Of a stretch of DNA of 64,000 bases, positions 1 through 12,119 are shown piece after piece. Position numbers and translations under genes: made by a program. Every line of letters begins with the position of its first letter. The stretch's first letter is position 1. The notes below the pieces were generated by a model, which had not been told where the DNA came from, did no database searches, and saw only the letters and a list, made by a program, of their open reading frames with translations. The stretch is from Nephrocerus scutellatus (lineage: Eukaryota > Arthropoda > Insecta > Diptera > Pipunculidae): contig OX352764.1 of the NCBI GenBank assembly GCA_947095585.1, positions 76,804,816 through 76,868,815 on the forward strand, given 5' to 3'.

Positions 1-300
1 ATTCACGGGGTTGTCTCTTTTCAATGGCTGTCAAACACAAATTAAATGACGAAGCTTGCTCAAAATTTGACAGTAGTTTATTAACAGATGGCAGTTGACG
101 GGAGAAGTGTTGCATTTAAAGTTACTCCGCGGAAAATTTAAAAAGCCACCGACTTATCAAACTGCCCTCGTATTATCCGTTATTTATCACTGCATTTGGT
201 TAGGTCTTTAGCTGTTCTATATTAAGGGTATTGCCACTGATTCCTATACATACTGTATAATATACTATATTTAAAAAAAAAAAAAGATAATTGTAATGGT

Positions 301-448
301 ACTTCAGTGTACTCTATTCATTGCAATAATACAAACTAGTTTACCTGTACAACATTCGATCCGAGTACACTGAATGCACTTAGTTAACTTTTAGCACTCA
401 CATAATAACTAACATTTATTTGAGGCAATGAATAGAGTACACTGAAGT
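301..448. repeat. Perfect 24-bp inverted repeat, 100-bp loop
   Basis: The arms 301-324 and 425-448 are exact reverse complements (left arm begins ACTTCAGTGTACTC). A partial third copy, GAGTACACTGAATGC, lies in the loop at about 363-377. This could be a tiny MITE or a hairpin; I see no clear target duplication, and the flanks are AT-rich with no gene. Confidence 0.75.
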
Positions 449-589
449 TCTGTACTCTATTGAAGAGAGCAAATGAATGTATTCATCAAGACCTCTAGTA
501 CATATACCAAGTAGTTAAAAAGTTTTATGTAACTGTTTTATGTATCGCTTTTGTGTTACATAATTTCTAGTTCAAACCAGATTCGTCTT

Positions 590-800
590 TGCTCATGCGA
601 GCTAGTCAATTGACCCGAGATAGTTAAAGGATTGCACTTCTTCAAATTCACGCTGAACAATTTTAATAAAGAGATAAATATTGGATATTCTGCTTAGGTT
701 TTTAAAAACTATGAAAATATCATATGTGTAAGTCAGTATCTGTATGGATTGTTCTTCTCGCAGTTACATCAGAGTCTCGGATGACTTCTTCAAAATCAGG
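590..800 (-). pseudogene. RTE-like LINE reverse-transcriptase remnant
   Basis: On the minus strand this matches, in the same order, sequences at about 26540-26760 and 33820-34090 (for example GACCCGAGATAGTTAAAGGA near 613). Those copies sit between the YADD region and the thumb of an RTE-like reverse transcriptase. No open frame survives, so it is identified only by shared repeat text. Confidence 0.5.
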
Positions 801-1780
801 TTAAAGAGGATGCAAGCCAACACCAAGTTAAAGAGGTGCAAGCCAACACCAGGTTAAAGAGGGTGCAAGCCATTCCATCCCTTTGTCGGAGCCCTTGTCC
901 GTCGTGTCAGTTTGTCGTGTCGTGATGCCGACTTCTCTTAAGCTAAGGTTTCCTAAGAAAGCGGTGCCATTATCTAGCGACCGTAATATGTTATAGTGCG
1001 GCGACCGTAAAAAAACGGCCGTCTTTGCGGTGGTCACAGATGTCAACTTAGAAGACGGAGAATAGACAAAAGCGGTGGAGAATAAATGAGCTAGACATTA
1101 TTAGTATATTTGGAAGATAAGATGTCATCAGAAGAAGAAAATTATCGTTTGGAGTAGAATAAGATCCTTCAAAATTGTACTACAGTGGGTGCATTTAAAA
1201 TTTTAGTGCGTCCTCATCTACACTGCAGTCTTCGATGGTCTAATTCGCGTTTGCGCATATTTTTATTTGAAAATCTTCACCGCCGTTCGTAAAAAAACGT
1301 TGAACAATTATTTGTCACCGCTATGAAGGCCGTCAAGAAAGTAGCGGAACCGCTATTTGAAGTTACGCTCACACTCAACGCTGTCTAGGAAACCAGCGCT
1401 TAATTTCTACCATGGCTATACTATCATTGGTGGCTTAAGTCTATTAACAGATGGTATAGTAATGCTTAAAAGTCTAGACATTTTCCAATAATAGTCTAAG
1501 TGTGAAAATCTGAGCAGTTGTTAAATTGCCTACGATAAAGCCACACCGGTATGGACTAATAATCCCTTTAGCGTATCGGTATGCGGTGCTGTTTTGAAGA
1601 ATAGAGACGAAAATATTATACTTAGTACTAAATAACGTTACACCAATAATATAGCTGCAGGTTGTTATATCTCCCTTCTTATGTATTGCCTCATCGCTAG
1701 TCTAGTGGCATTACTTCTTCTTCCCATACTTCGCTATTATTCGTGATTAACTTAGTGTAGTGCAGGTCCTTCTGATCTCA
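801..1780. other. No recognisable gene
   Basis: It holds a short imperfect duplication at about 805-870 (GGTTAAAGAG...GCAAGCCA repeated three times) and a 72-codon minus-strand ORF (828-1046) without a recognisable domain. The rest is anonymous. Confidence 0.5.
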
Positions 1781-1965
1781 TTACATTCGCTGGAATACTA
1801 TGAGATCCTAAAGACATATTCTTTTTTAGCCAATTAATCGCCCTGATAAGATCATCCATGCTTGGTCTAGACAGTATAGTGTGGTCGTCTCTTGTTAGTG
1901 GAGCCACCAATTTCTGAGTTGCGTATTTTGCAACTCACGAAAGTGATCTTTTCATCACTCCAAGA
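1780..1965 (-). pseudogene. RTE-like LINE linker/RT N-terminal fragment
   Basis: Text such as TATAGTGTGGTCGTC (about 1877) recurs at about 23550 in another copy, where it encodes the stretch just before the NKAPGYDGIP motif of an RTE-like reverse transcriptase on the minus strand. It directly abuts a plus-strand CR1-like fragment, so one element probably inserted into the other. Confidence 0.45.
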
Positions 1966-1979
1966 TGTTTTCACTTCTC

Positions 1980-2770
1980 TTATACGGTTGGGAATTTAAC
2001 TCTTGAAAAACATAATGATGTCTTCTGTCGTCTAAGAGTAATATAAAGCCCAAACCTTTATCCATGAATGGATCCTGCATCAACGAAACTGAATAACTCG
2101 CAATACTCGGTATGTGTATCAACAACAGGTTTCGTTGGAATGACCACATATTCACCATCGCTAAGAATGCTGCAAAATTTTTAGGTTTCCTATAACGGCG
2201 TAAGATGTACTTCACTCCTTCAGATCTGGCTACTACTTACAAGGCACAACGTCATTCGCCCTAAAGTTCAATGCAACTGTATTGTCTTGGCAATTGCCCC
2301 TTAGACCACATTATTATTTCTACAGAATTCAGAACCGCGCGATAAAACTTATTGGTGACGCAAATATCGCGAATACAATCGAATCGCTTGATCATCGTAG
2401 GAATGTTTCCTGCTTGTCACTTTTTTATCGCTTTTTCTTAAAGCGGCGTTCAAAAGAAATATCCAGATACATCCCGCCTATCCTCCAACCCATCCTCAAT
2501 ACCTGTGTCAAAACTCGGACCAACGGGTCTACCATTAGGCCTATCTTCGGATGTACAAACTAATTCAGAGATTCCTTCTTAATCCGCACAATAATTATGT
2601 GAAATAAACTGCCCGTCTCCGTGTTTCCGCATTTGTATGATCTGCAGTCATTTAAGACACATGTGCATAGGCATCTCACCTTTTTCTCTCCACAATTTCC
2701 TAACGCCCAGCCCGTGCTAAGCATTATAAGGGTACAAACCTCTTAAGCGTGTGTACATTATAACAAAAAA
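1980..2770 (+). pseudogene. CR1-like LINE, reverse-transcriptase 3' end
   Basis: Read on the plus strand, the fragment holds the RT thumb and C-terminal region of a CR1/Jockey-group non-LTR retrotransposon: 'AILGMCINNRFRWNDHIF', then 'RRKMYFTPSDLATTYK', then from 2282 an open 93-codon run with 'RIQNRAIKLIGDANIA' and 'LDHRRNVSCLSLFYRFF', and a decayed tail ending near 2750 ('SIIRVQTS'). In-frame stops and frameshifts break it and the 5' part is missing. A second copy of the same family lies on the minus strand at 34500-35110. An antisense ORF at 1955-2215 is only its shadow. The family call rests on the RNRAI(K/R)LI and HRR...SLFYR signatures; assignment within CR1/Jockey is inference. Confidence 0.8.
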
Positions 2771-2975
2771 AATCAACCCATAAAAATTAAAATTCTTTTA
2801 AATTTATTTTATTTTAGCTCACAAATGTGTGCAAATTGTGAACCGGGTTAGTTAGGAAAAATTAATATTAGAGCCCCTTCACTTCAAAAATTTTACAAAA
2901 ACTGTTGTCACCAGAGATACACATGCCCGATCGGTTCCAAATTCCAATAGTAACATTCGAAGAGGGCTATAGGGT
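2770..2975. repeat. Fold-back-family monomer, diverged copy
   Basis: AACCCATAAAAATTAAAATT (about 2775) and the following 'gagccccttcacttcaaaaattttacaaaa' type text recur at about 57975-58100. This is a monomer of the ~120-bp repeat family, here next to the larger fold-back element. Confidence 0.65.
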
Positions 2976-4190
2976 ATTTTTAAATTCTCTATATTAACTT
3001 CACTTGCCCGTGGCTGGCTGGCTGGCTGGCCAAATCTTGTAATCAATTTTTAACCCACTTCCTAAAGCCCGATTTTATTCAAATTTGGCACACATGTATA
3101 TCTCTCATGACAACACTTTCTATTAATTTGAGGCCCCTCGGGCCGCGGGGTCGGGAGGCTCCCATACAAATATTTTACAAAATTTACCCGATTTTATTTA
3201 AATTTTGTACACATGTGTGTCTTCGATGGAAAACACTTTTTATAAAAATTTGGAGCGATCGGCCCAATATACAATTTTGAAATATCGCTATATCGCAACA
3301 GATCACGGCAAAGTATGAGCTCTGTGCTTTGTGAACAGCGCTGTTCGCTGCCGCTGCGGCATTTGGTGGATGATTTTGCCACAAAACAAAAATGTTTTTT
3401 TGAATAAAATTAAGCACATCTCGGTCGTCAGGGCCCGATCACTACAAAAAATTTACAAAACGTTTTGTCCATCAGAAATACACATGTCTTTAAAATTTGA
3501 AGAAAATTCTGGCAAATTTTTTAAAAATTTATATGGGCACACCTCGGGCCTCAGAGCTCGATCACTCCAAAACTGCCACAAAAAAAGTTTTGTCCATCGG
3601 AAAATCGGGCTTATTTTTAAAAAAATGTATATGGTCACCCCCTGGGCCTCAGTGCCCGTTCACTCCAAAAATGTTAAAAAAAAGTTATTCTATCGGAGAT
3701 ACACATGTGTATAAAATTTAAAGAAAATAGGGCCTATTTTTAAAAAAATTATTTGAGTACCCCTCAGCCTTCTGGGCCCTTTCACTCCAAAAATTTTACA
3801 AAAAGTGTTGTCTATCGGAGATACATATGTGTATAAAATTTGAAGGAAATCGGGTTAATTTTTAAAAAAAAATTATGGGGCCCCACGACCCCGGAGCCCG
3901 GAGTCTCCACAATTATTATAAAAAGTTTTGTCCATCGGAGATACCTATGTTTATAAAATTTGAAGAAAATCGGGTAAATTTTGTAAACTATTTGTATGGG
4001 AGCCCCCGACCCCGAGGCCGGAGAGTCCCAAATTAATAGAAAGTGTTGTCACCGAAGATACTAATGTGTGCAAAAATTCAATGAAATCGGGCGTTAGGAA
4101 GTGGGTTAAAAATTAATCGCAAGATTGCACGACAAACAAACAAACACACGTACGCGCTAAATTAATATAGAGAATTTAAAAAGGGTAGAC
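2975..4190. mobile_element. Fold-back element of ~120-bp monomers
   Basis: The ends are inverted repeats: the left end reads TTTTTAAATTCTCTATATTA (about 2978) and the right end TATAGAGAATTTAAAAAG (about 4170). Inside each end lie matching inverted blocks (AACCCACTTCCTAA near 3053; TTAGGAAGTGGGTT near 4095). Between them, monomers run antisense on the left (about 3060-3400) and sense on the right (about 3420-4080), with the landmark CACATGTGT recurring at about 3482, 3703, 3825, 3946 and 4062, a period near 120 bp. The right arm is longer than the left. Overlapping ORFs here (such as 3331-3714) are composed of the monomers and show no domain. It resembles fold-back or satellite-carrying MITE elements; no transposase is present, so it would be non-autonomous. 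A stretch at 3260-3400 near the centre (AGATCACGGCAAAGT) recurs at about 21105. Confidence 0.8.
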
Positions 4191-4500
4191 ATGTTGATTC
4201 GAATCTGATTCGTGGATGGAGTTTTTCGCTTTTGGAAATCCGGGGGTCTATCGCCATCGGAAGATATCCTGGAAACGTTGTGGCTATTTTTACGAGCAGA
4301 TCTTGCACTCTCTCTATAACTCGTCCATTCTCATTAGTATTCTCGTATAAACTTAAAATGACAATGTACTGTCTGAATTATTTTTGCGTTCATATCCCGC
4401 AAAGAATTTTTAACATCATACTGAGCGCATACAACATAGAGTTTCCATTTGACTAATCTAAATAAGTCTTCTTTTCATCGTCTGGGGATTCAGCCGGTTA
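4190..4500 (-). pseudogene. RTE-like LINE endonuclease fragment
   Basis: On the minus strand this is homologous to 27440-27900, the endonuclease part of the better preserved RTE-like copy. Shared text includes the CATCGTCTGGGGATTC stretch near 4475 (the HAPTEDSPDDEK region) and the region around 4320-4380. No continuous frame remains. Confidence 0.6.
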
Positions 4501-7500
4501 CAATATTGTTCCCAATTAAATTAAAAGAACAGTAAAGTCAACATTGTATGTTGTGATTACTTTAATGAAAAAAGACACAGCTCAAACAACAACTTAATGT
4601 ACCAGCGTTTTGTGTGTGCTTAGCTGAACAGCTGCCACTAACGATCCCATGTCTCAATGTTTGTTTATGAAGCGACCACCCTCGTTAATAACAAGTAATA
4701 ATAAGGGGTCATTTGACATTATGTGTCACTTGGTCAGCCGGACTAATTGCCAAGTAAACATGAAAGGAATTCTAACTCGTAAGATGGTAAGTGGTCACGT
4801 CAATCTGCTGCCAAGGAACATTTCACCCGCATATTAAACTAATTGAGAAGAGTACACAGACAGAACACAGCAATCCAACTGACAAATGACAGGAGGAAAA
4901 AACTTAAAAGAGGGAAAAACTTGAACTGCATTTGATATATTGTCGCATCTACACATGGAGCAAATTGTACATAAACCTAAAGACAACTCAATTTCCACTT
5001 CAATTTGTCTGCTGTCACTTGTAATTGAGTTTAATTTTCTCCCCAATATCAAATTATTGGGTAGGGCAGCGAAGACAACTAAAACGAGAAATCTAGAAAA
5101 GGGGTATTTGGGTCTCTGCACTCAATCGAATGCATTGAGTTTCTTAACCAGTCAGTCTGATGGTATGTTTCCGGACTGGTAAATAAAGTTGCAGGAATCT
5201 TTAATAATTTGGAAAGACTTTCAGTACCTCAGCTGGTATCTTCATTAGACTTAGCTTTTGCAAATCTAATGCAACATCTAGCTCTTGCACAAATCAAAAA
5301 ATCAAACGCTGGCAGATTTATTCGCGCTACTTAAAAAACTTTACTCTCAGTTATCTCATCTGTCATCAACACGCACACTCGCTCGAGATCTTACAAAAAT
5401 TCGCGCACGAACTCAGATTTGCATGCCAGTGTGAATGCCGCATAAGGAAAAATCTAAAACTTAACATAAATAATGCTGGGCCTTTCATATTTTTTGTGGT
5501 GTTGTCTATGCTTTCACATAAACATATCTACGGAAAACAAAGAATCCAACTGGCAACATAATCGATAACACCCAACAATAATGAGAAGTAATTAATTAGG
5601 TCATTTCCAACGCCATACAATGTCATGTCCTGAACAAAAGATAAGGATCAGCGCTTCATGGTTTTTTGCTATTCCCCCAGTCACTGTGCTAGACTAATTG
5701 CGCGACAACATGGCAACACTACAGCTTTTTTTTTTGAAATTTTCATTGTGGCACAGGTCGACTGTGAAATTTCGACTCAATAGCTCTTTTGCCTTTTGGT
5801 TGCTGCAAATTGTGTTGAACATATTTTTAGTTTTGCTCTTTTTGTAGAAAATGTTATCAACAATTATAGTTGTCCTATCGTTCCCGTTGGTTATCCAAGG
5901 AGCATAAATGCGGTAAATAAATTGAATACATTTATCATTTTAATTAGTTCATCCGTCTTTGTTCGTTCGTCGCGTTGGTGGCTCTCGCTGGATGTCTTCG
6001 ATAGTTACAGAGAGAGTATAAGAGAAGGTGTATTTCAAGCATGGTTTCAAGTTTATGTAACCTCTATCATTTAGTCTTCACCCTGTCTTGAAGTGTCCCA
6101 AGTAGCAACTGGCATCGTTCCTGAGACAGACATTTAGACAAACAGCACCTTGGCACGGATCGCCGGAACTGATGGCTCTACGAGCACTACAAACCACTTT
6201 CCTACGCTTTTTCATCATCATTGTGCAGGAAGTTCTGTAATGTGTATTCTTGTCAGTCTCTGCCTGCACCATGTTTTGTCTTTAGCGGTGCATTCATTGC
6301 CAGAGGATGCAACCAAAAAATTAATTACCCCAATGACCGCTGACAATTGGTCATTTGTTTTTCGTTGGTTGATTTGTGTGAATATTTACTACATCGCTAA
6401 CATAGCAAATGATATCGACTCAGAGGCTGTCAGTAGAGCCCGGTTGACAGAAAGGCAAGGAACAACGTTTAAAAATAGCAACACAGCAACCGGCGGCATG
6501 TTACACAAATTTCAACCATGTCGCCCATTAGTTATGTGCGCGCCGCATTTGAATTTGCAGTTTACGTTGCGACACGTCGAAGGGAGCAGGCAAAATATGC
6601 ACGACTGTTCGTTGACCATTTTGACGGGACCGTCTGATGTTTCTAAATGTAAAGTGCTCTAGGTTATTTTATGTGGTAGGCATAAGTGTGACATGCAGAT
6701 GGATATTCCGATTTTGCCGGTGATGGTGCTACTCAACATTTTCTTTAAAAACTGACAATGAGCATGGTGATTTCTCGACTTACGAGTACGATGTTTTTAG
6801 TTCAGGGATTTACTTTTCAAAAGATGTTACCTCATATTTACTCCATATTGAGTCCCTTTGTAGATGCATTTTCTAATTTTTATGAAATTTCAACTTAAAA
6901 AGGTTAACTATGAAATATAATATTTGAGAAAGATCGCGAGTATAGGGTTAGGATTTTTTTTAAATAAAAAAAAATCATCATCATATGTCGTGTTTTAGGA
7001 AGTCGATTAAATATTGATCGGAAAATTTTATGACACAAAAACACATCCGGACGCGAGGATGAGATGGTATATAGAGAATTTAAAAAGGTCGTTTTTGGGG
7101 TATAACAACCTGTTGACGTAAATACTAAATCTAATCTTAACATTTCTCCGCGTTCTTCTAAAAATAATTTTAGCAAAATAATTATGAAGACAGAAATTCC
7201 GATCTTAGGTTATGCTGCGAGCATCACATCATTTCAGCTCACATTTAAGAAGCAAAGTAAAGCTCTATTGTACACAGAATGCAGAATTGCGAAGACTACT
7301 CCGCTTCATATCATATCAAGGCATCAATTTAGACATCTCATTATGCTTTGCCAATGTTAAGTTGGATATGTGTTGTCACATCTTCGCGGTAGATTTAGTT
7401 CATTATCGCGGTACATTGAAATTTACGACGAAATATGCTACAATGTCTGGTATATAGATTTGCAGGCGGAATGTCCTAAGGAAAATGCTACATTGTTGCA

Positions 7501-8040
7501 CAGTCAGTCAAGATGAGAATTATAAAGTATCTTTACTATAATGGATCACGAAGAAAAACAAAGTTTATTCCATGGATAATTAACTAGCAGCTACATTTTA
7601 TTGGATGGAACTAAGAATAATTTCGTTAATTTATAGTTAATTTCTTGGTACATAATATGAGCCAGACTATAATTTCGAAATGGGTTTAGCAGTCACATTC
7701 TGAGTACTTTCGTTTCCGGTGTATGACAAAGTAAAAATAAGGAAGAGTTTAATTTAACGTTATATCCGTCCATACGTCCATCAAACCATCGGAAATAGAA
7801 AAACTGAAAGATAGAATTGTTAAAAAATTGTATTTAAAAAGTGAGGCACGCCGGATGGTATTGTCTGTTACCCTTCTAGCAACATGGTAAATTACAAGTA
7901 CGTTACATGAGTCTGACAAGTAACCCAATGCATCCAGATACAGAAATGCCTCAGGTGGTATATATCCACTCTAATGTTTTTCTAAAGTACCCACGATTAG
8001 GATAGAATGCTCCCTAAATAAAGTAGTTTTCTATATCGGC
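4500..8040. other. Anonymous DNA, no supported gene
   Basis: The longest ORF is 6150-6662 (+, 170 codons). It starts with ATG but shows no domain, membrane segment or repeat I recognise, and no splice or homology support. Other ORFs (4834-5121, 5796-6074, 7212-7457) look like chance frames. A short relic of the fold-back-family terminus (TATAGAGAATTTAAAAAGG) lies at about 7069-7087. Confidence 0.5.
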
Positions 8041-8297
8041 TGACCGAGCTTATAAGATCAAGAGTGCCACTGTCAATTATAGATAGTCCGGAGTCATCCA
8101 GGAGTTTTTTATTAGACACATATAATGTCTAAAATCATAATTTTAGCTTCTGTACATATGAATACACGCTCTAAGGCATTTCCTCTCGAAAGCGCGGAAT
8201 TCCATATATTAGGGGCTAATATTCCGTCATATTGGACACCCATCAGAATTGGTCGTACAAGTGCCTGGTAACAAACAATTTTCCCATCACTTCTCAA
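8040..8297 (-). pseudogene. Possible LINE RT thumb remnant
   Basis: The 61-codon minus-strand ORF 8297-8112 contains 'YQALVRPILMGVQYDGI', resembling the LxRPxLxYG motif that marks the thumb of non-LTR reverse transcriptases. It is followed by a putative C-terminal tail with stops. The family cannot be determined, and the resemblance is short. Confidence 0.4.
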
Positions 8298-8341
8298 GGT
8301 TTTTCTCCAATTATATTGTGAAAATAATTAAAATTTTTCTT

Positions 8342-9508
8342 TTTAACAGGGTCTTTTAGGTACAGGTGTATGGCAGCCCATCGACAAGGAAAAGGATTAA
8401 AGCCGGAGTTCCCCAAGGCTCCAGACTTGGACCAGTCCTATTTAGCATTTTCACGGCGGATCAAACCACCAATGCAGCCGGAACAAGGACCATGCTTTTC
8501 GCGGATGACTCCATCACCTATGCCGTTTCCCGCTCTCCTGAGTTAGCTGCCCGAAGAATGGAGAAACACCTCCGAAATCTTTGGGAGTACTACCTGAAGT
8601 GGGGACTGAAGATTAACGCCAACAAAACGGAACTCGTCTGCTTCCGAGTACCAGCAACCGAAACAAAGATAAGATAAATCGCAAGCAGGTGCAGAGCCTT
8701 AAAAATCACCCTTCCGGATAACACGACAATAAACACCAAGTCAGAGACTAAGTACCTGGAAATCAACTTTACTGAGAGGCTCAAGTTTAACTCTCACATC
8801 GAAAAAACAATGAAAAAAGAGAACTACGCTCTTCATTTGGTGCACCCGCTACTAAGAAGATGAAACGGACTGTCCAACAACACCAGGCTGCTCATCTACA
8901 AGCAGCTCATCAGGCCAGTGATAACGTATGGTTATCCCATATGGTTCACCGTCTCACCAACAACGATGAAGAAGATCTCCCTTTTTGAAAGGAAGGTACT
9001 AAGGATCTGTACAGGACTCTGGAGGGTGCCACACAGCTATAAGTTTGTGTCGACTGCAAGACTCTACGAAGCAGCAGGTCTGCTGCCAATAACAGATCAC
9101 TTGTTTCAAATGGCGAGAAAATTCGTCGACGGATTGAAAACTCATCCAAGTCCTGAGATGCAAGGACTGAGAAGCGAAGAAATCGAGCCAAGTCACCGGT
9201 ACATACACAACATTACAGAGGCTGAAGATCGCCCTCTTTATACCCCCTCTAATATTTTTTTTCATTTTTATTTTATTTTAGAATTTATTGTTTAAAATTA
9301 AATTGCTTTAAATATAACATGTAGTAGATTAAGTAGTCAAAAATATTGTTTAATTATAAGCAATACGAACAAAAGACAATGTAAATACGTCGGGCCCCTA
9401 TTGTTGAGCCGACACTTATTAATAATACTTATAAGTTTAGTTTTAAGTCAAAGTTGTATATTTCTTAAATGTTAATTAAAATATCTTAATCTCCGACTAA
9501 AAAAATCA
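8342..9508 (+). pseudogene. LINE 3' fragment: RT palm-thumb and tail
   Basis: A 5'-truncated non-LTR retrotransposon. In one frame from 8366 to the stop at 9295 it encodes 'AGVPQGSRLGPVLFSIF' (RT motif 4), 'MLFADDSITYA' (catalytic FADD), 'KWGLKINANKTELVCF', then 'KYLEINFTERLKFNSHI' and 'LIYKQLIRPVITYGYPIWF' with 'FERKVLRICTGLWR'. Only two in-frame stops interrupt it (TAA at about 8675, TGA at about 8861), so it is relatively young. The AT-rich 3' UTR runs to a short A-run near 9500, where it meets the minus-strand LOA-like element tail to tail. The motif set fits the Jockey/I group; I cannot place the clade. Confidence 0.85.
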
Positions 9509-12010
9509 CTTCTCAAGTAGCGTGAGTAAAAGAGCTTTCAAGACACAGAAATGCTGCTCTTGCTTTTTCTACCGCCCGTTTTACATGTTCATTGTAGTAC
9601 AAGAATTTATTCAAATGAACATCTTAATAGCGCAGCACATTCTTTGTTGAGATTTGATAACTATTTGCACCAGATATTTGCAACTTTTTCCAATTGCATC
9701 ATAGATCGTGATTTCCGCGTCTTAAAGGTTTCATCTTAAGGTTCCATGTTTCGCAGTTTGCCCAAAATTCATTGAATTTACCTTGAGCCTTCTTTGAATT
9801 TCTTCAATTTTTGAGCCGTGTGCGTACAGTATGATGTCATCAGCATAAGCAAGGGTTGCATCCTTATCCCTAAGTACATCAGCAATATATATATTGAACA
9901 GGATTGGTGCTGTTACTGTACCCTGTGGCAGACCGTTAGCGATATTGAATATTTTATGTGTCGTATTACTTTAGTATCCTTTACCACAAATTTCTTCCGG
10001 CATGCCATTGATATAATCATTTTGATTAAATTATGTGGAGAGTCATATCTAATAATTTTATAAATTAGCGCGTCGGTCGAAATCGAGTCGAAGGCTTTAT
10101 CGATGTCCACTAGGCAGGCAGCAGGCAGATGCCAGTTGACATCTGAGATCAATTTAGGTACAGCGTACACCGTCGAGTGGTTTCTTTTAAACCCAAACTG
10201 GTTTCACGGTATAACCTCCTTTTCGCACGCGGTCAAAATTGACATACCAATAACCACTTCCAGAACTTTCCCAATATCAAAAATGAGACTAATAGACCTG
10301 TCTTTCTTTCTTTATTATTTATTATTGGAAATACCCTCGATGTTTTCCAACAATTCTGGAAGTATTGAGTATTAAGTAAGTTGTTAAAAATAACGTAGTA
10401 TTTCCGTATGATTTCAACCGGAAGATGTTTCAACACAATATTTGGAAAGCTGTCTAAGCCTGTTGAAGGCTTTTTGTTTAGTTTCTTGAAAATGACTGTG
10501 AGTTCGGTTAACGTTCAAGCAAGTACTTATCTGTCAGTCACTTCGTCGGATTTAAGGTCATCAGAAAAATTCAAAAAAAAATCAGAATAAGTGTTAAGAT
10601 TGCGAAATCTTCTTCTCTCACTATCTCATCAGAACTACTGGCGCGAGTTTCTATTTGGTGCACCATTTTAAAGAGGGATCCAATAATGCAAAGTTGTGGT
10701 TGATGATTGGTGTCGTTCGTCTATCAAGCCCTGCTAGGGAAATGAGAAACTCTGAATTTGTTGGAATTTTCAATTCAGCGACAGCGACAAAGCTACGAGG
10801 CTTAAAAGTTTAGGAGACATGTGTCTCGAATCTGCTCTTATTATATTTTCAGCACATTGCCTGCAGTACTTGTTGACGCTGTTTCGGAATTGCTGTTCAA
10901 AAATAGTTTTAAAATTTCTCAAGAGGGATTTCAGTCTTATTAATTCGTTATTGCTCGGTACATCAAGAAATAGACGTCGTATTCATTTGCGTGATTAGAA
11001 AACTTTTGTGATTCTGAACAGTACGAATTTCACGGCTTAGATAGTAGTCCCAAGAACTCTTGCTCTTGATTTTTGGGACTGTTGAGTTGATACTCGCGAG
11101 GATCACCGAATTCAGTCTGCAATTATCACATTCGTCGTTAGTAAGATTCCGGTTGTTATGAATTTCAGAAGAGGAAATACGAAGAGAATGCAGACTCTTA
11201 AAGCCTTTCGAACCTGTTCTAGTCAGTGTTCCCAAAATTTAATTTAGGAATTTCTGTTTGGGTTGCGAGGGCGAATAATGATTTGTCAGCAAGTGAAGCT
11301 ACCACTAATATTGCGTTGTGGTCGCTATCATATACGGTAATAGCGGGATCTTATTTTCGAAAACCGTTCTTACATGCAGTCACGCATCTGCAAGACAGAG
11401 ATCAAGATATCAATTTCCAGAAGAATAACTGGGTGTAACGGGGCTGTACAATTTCAACTGTTCAGCTGTTGAGTCCAACCAAGCCTAATGTTTCGCGTTT
11501 AGATCTCCCGCTAGAATGAAATAGTTATTTAGACTATATAAGCCCAATGTATCAAATAATTTCTCGAGCTCGACGTTTAATAAGTTTTCTTCTGGCGGCG
11601 CATATTCATATATAATATGAAGAAAACTCTTAATTCAAAGTAGCAGCGAAATAATAGTCGTCTCTAGACATTTAAAACAAGCAATATCGCCTTTATATAT
11701 TTTTTTAAGACTTAGTGGTTTCCTAATGAGTACCGCAGGTCCACCACCACGAATCGAGTCCTTTCTGTCAGTTCGTACAAAGTCGTAGTCTCTAAATTCT
11801 TGCTTGTGTTTAGCGTTTAGCTTTGTCTCTGATGGAACAAGTATGTCAGATATGTGGTCTGTCACGAAGCGCAGAAAGTCACCCCGTCTAGCAACGGAGA
11901 TAATGGAATTGACATTTAGGGCACTTATTCTGAGTGCTCCGCCACACAGCCTAGATATTCAAATAGCGTAGAATATTTACAACGGCCGTAATTTGACCTG
12001 TTTTTTCGGC
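9500..12010 (-). pseudogene. LOA/Bilbo-like LINE ORF2 (endonuclease + RT)
   Basis: Decayed ORF2 of a LOA/Bilbo-like element, read on the minus strand in pieces. About 11865-11480: apurinic-type endonuclease ('VPSETKLNAKHKQEFRDYDF', 'IRGGGPAVLIRK', then 'FILAGDLNAKH'). About 11235-10960: endonuclease-RT linker ('SSWDYYLSREIRTVQNHKSF'). About 10436-10233: RT N-terminus ('MLKHLPVEIIRKYY', 'CWKTSRVFPI'). About 10170-9913: RT palm ('ACLVDIDKAFDSIS' with the first catalytic Asp). About 9905-9800: a broken 'YADD' region. About 9760-9500: tail. Several stops and frameshifts are present. The RNase H domain that LOA elements carry is not visible, so the 3' end is probably truncated. The order endonuclease-RT is intact, so this is one old copy and not a mosaic. 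Confidence 0.8.
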
Positions 12011-12119
12011 TACGATCTTGGCTGAATTGTTTACTTTATTCTCCAAGCTTTAGCTTGAAGAATTTGAAACCGTTTGTGAGCCACTGGCGTTTCTGACCTT
12101 GTCGGAAAACGTGACTCCT

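Noticed and set aside
1955..2215. Minus-strand ORF 1955-2215 and plus-strand ORF 34885-35133 as a shared gene family
   Set aside because: Both are antisense to CR1-like reverse-transcriptase sequence; their similarity is due to the LINE.
3331..3714. 127-codon plus-strand ORF
   Set aside because: Lies inside the ~120-bp monomer array; the codons follow the repeat period and there is no domain.
6150..6662. 170-codon plus-strand ORF
   Set aside because: No recognisable domain or splice signals; kept only as part of an anonymous stretch.
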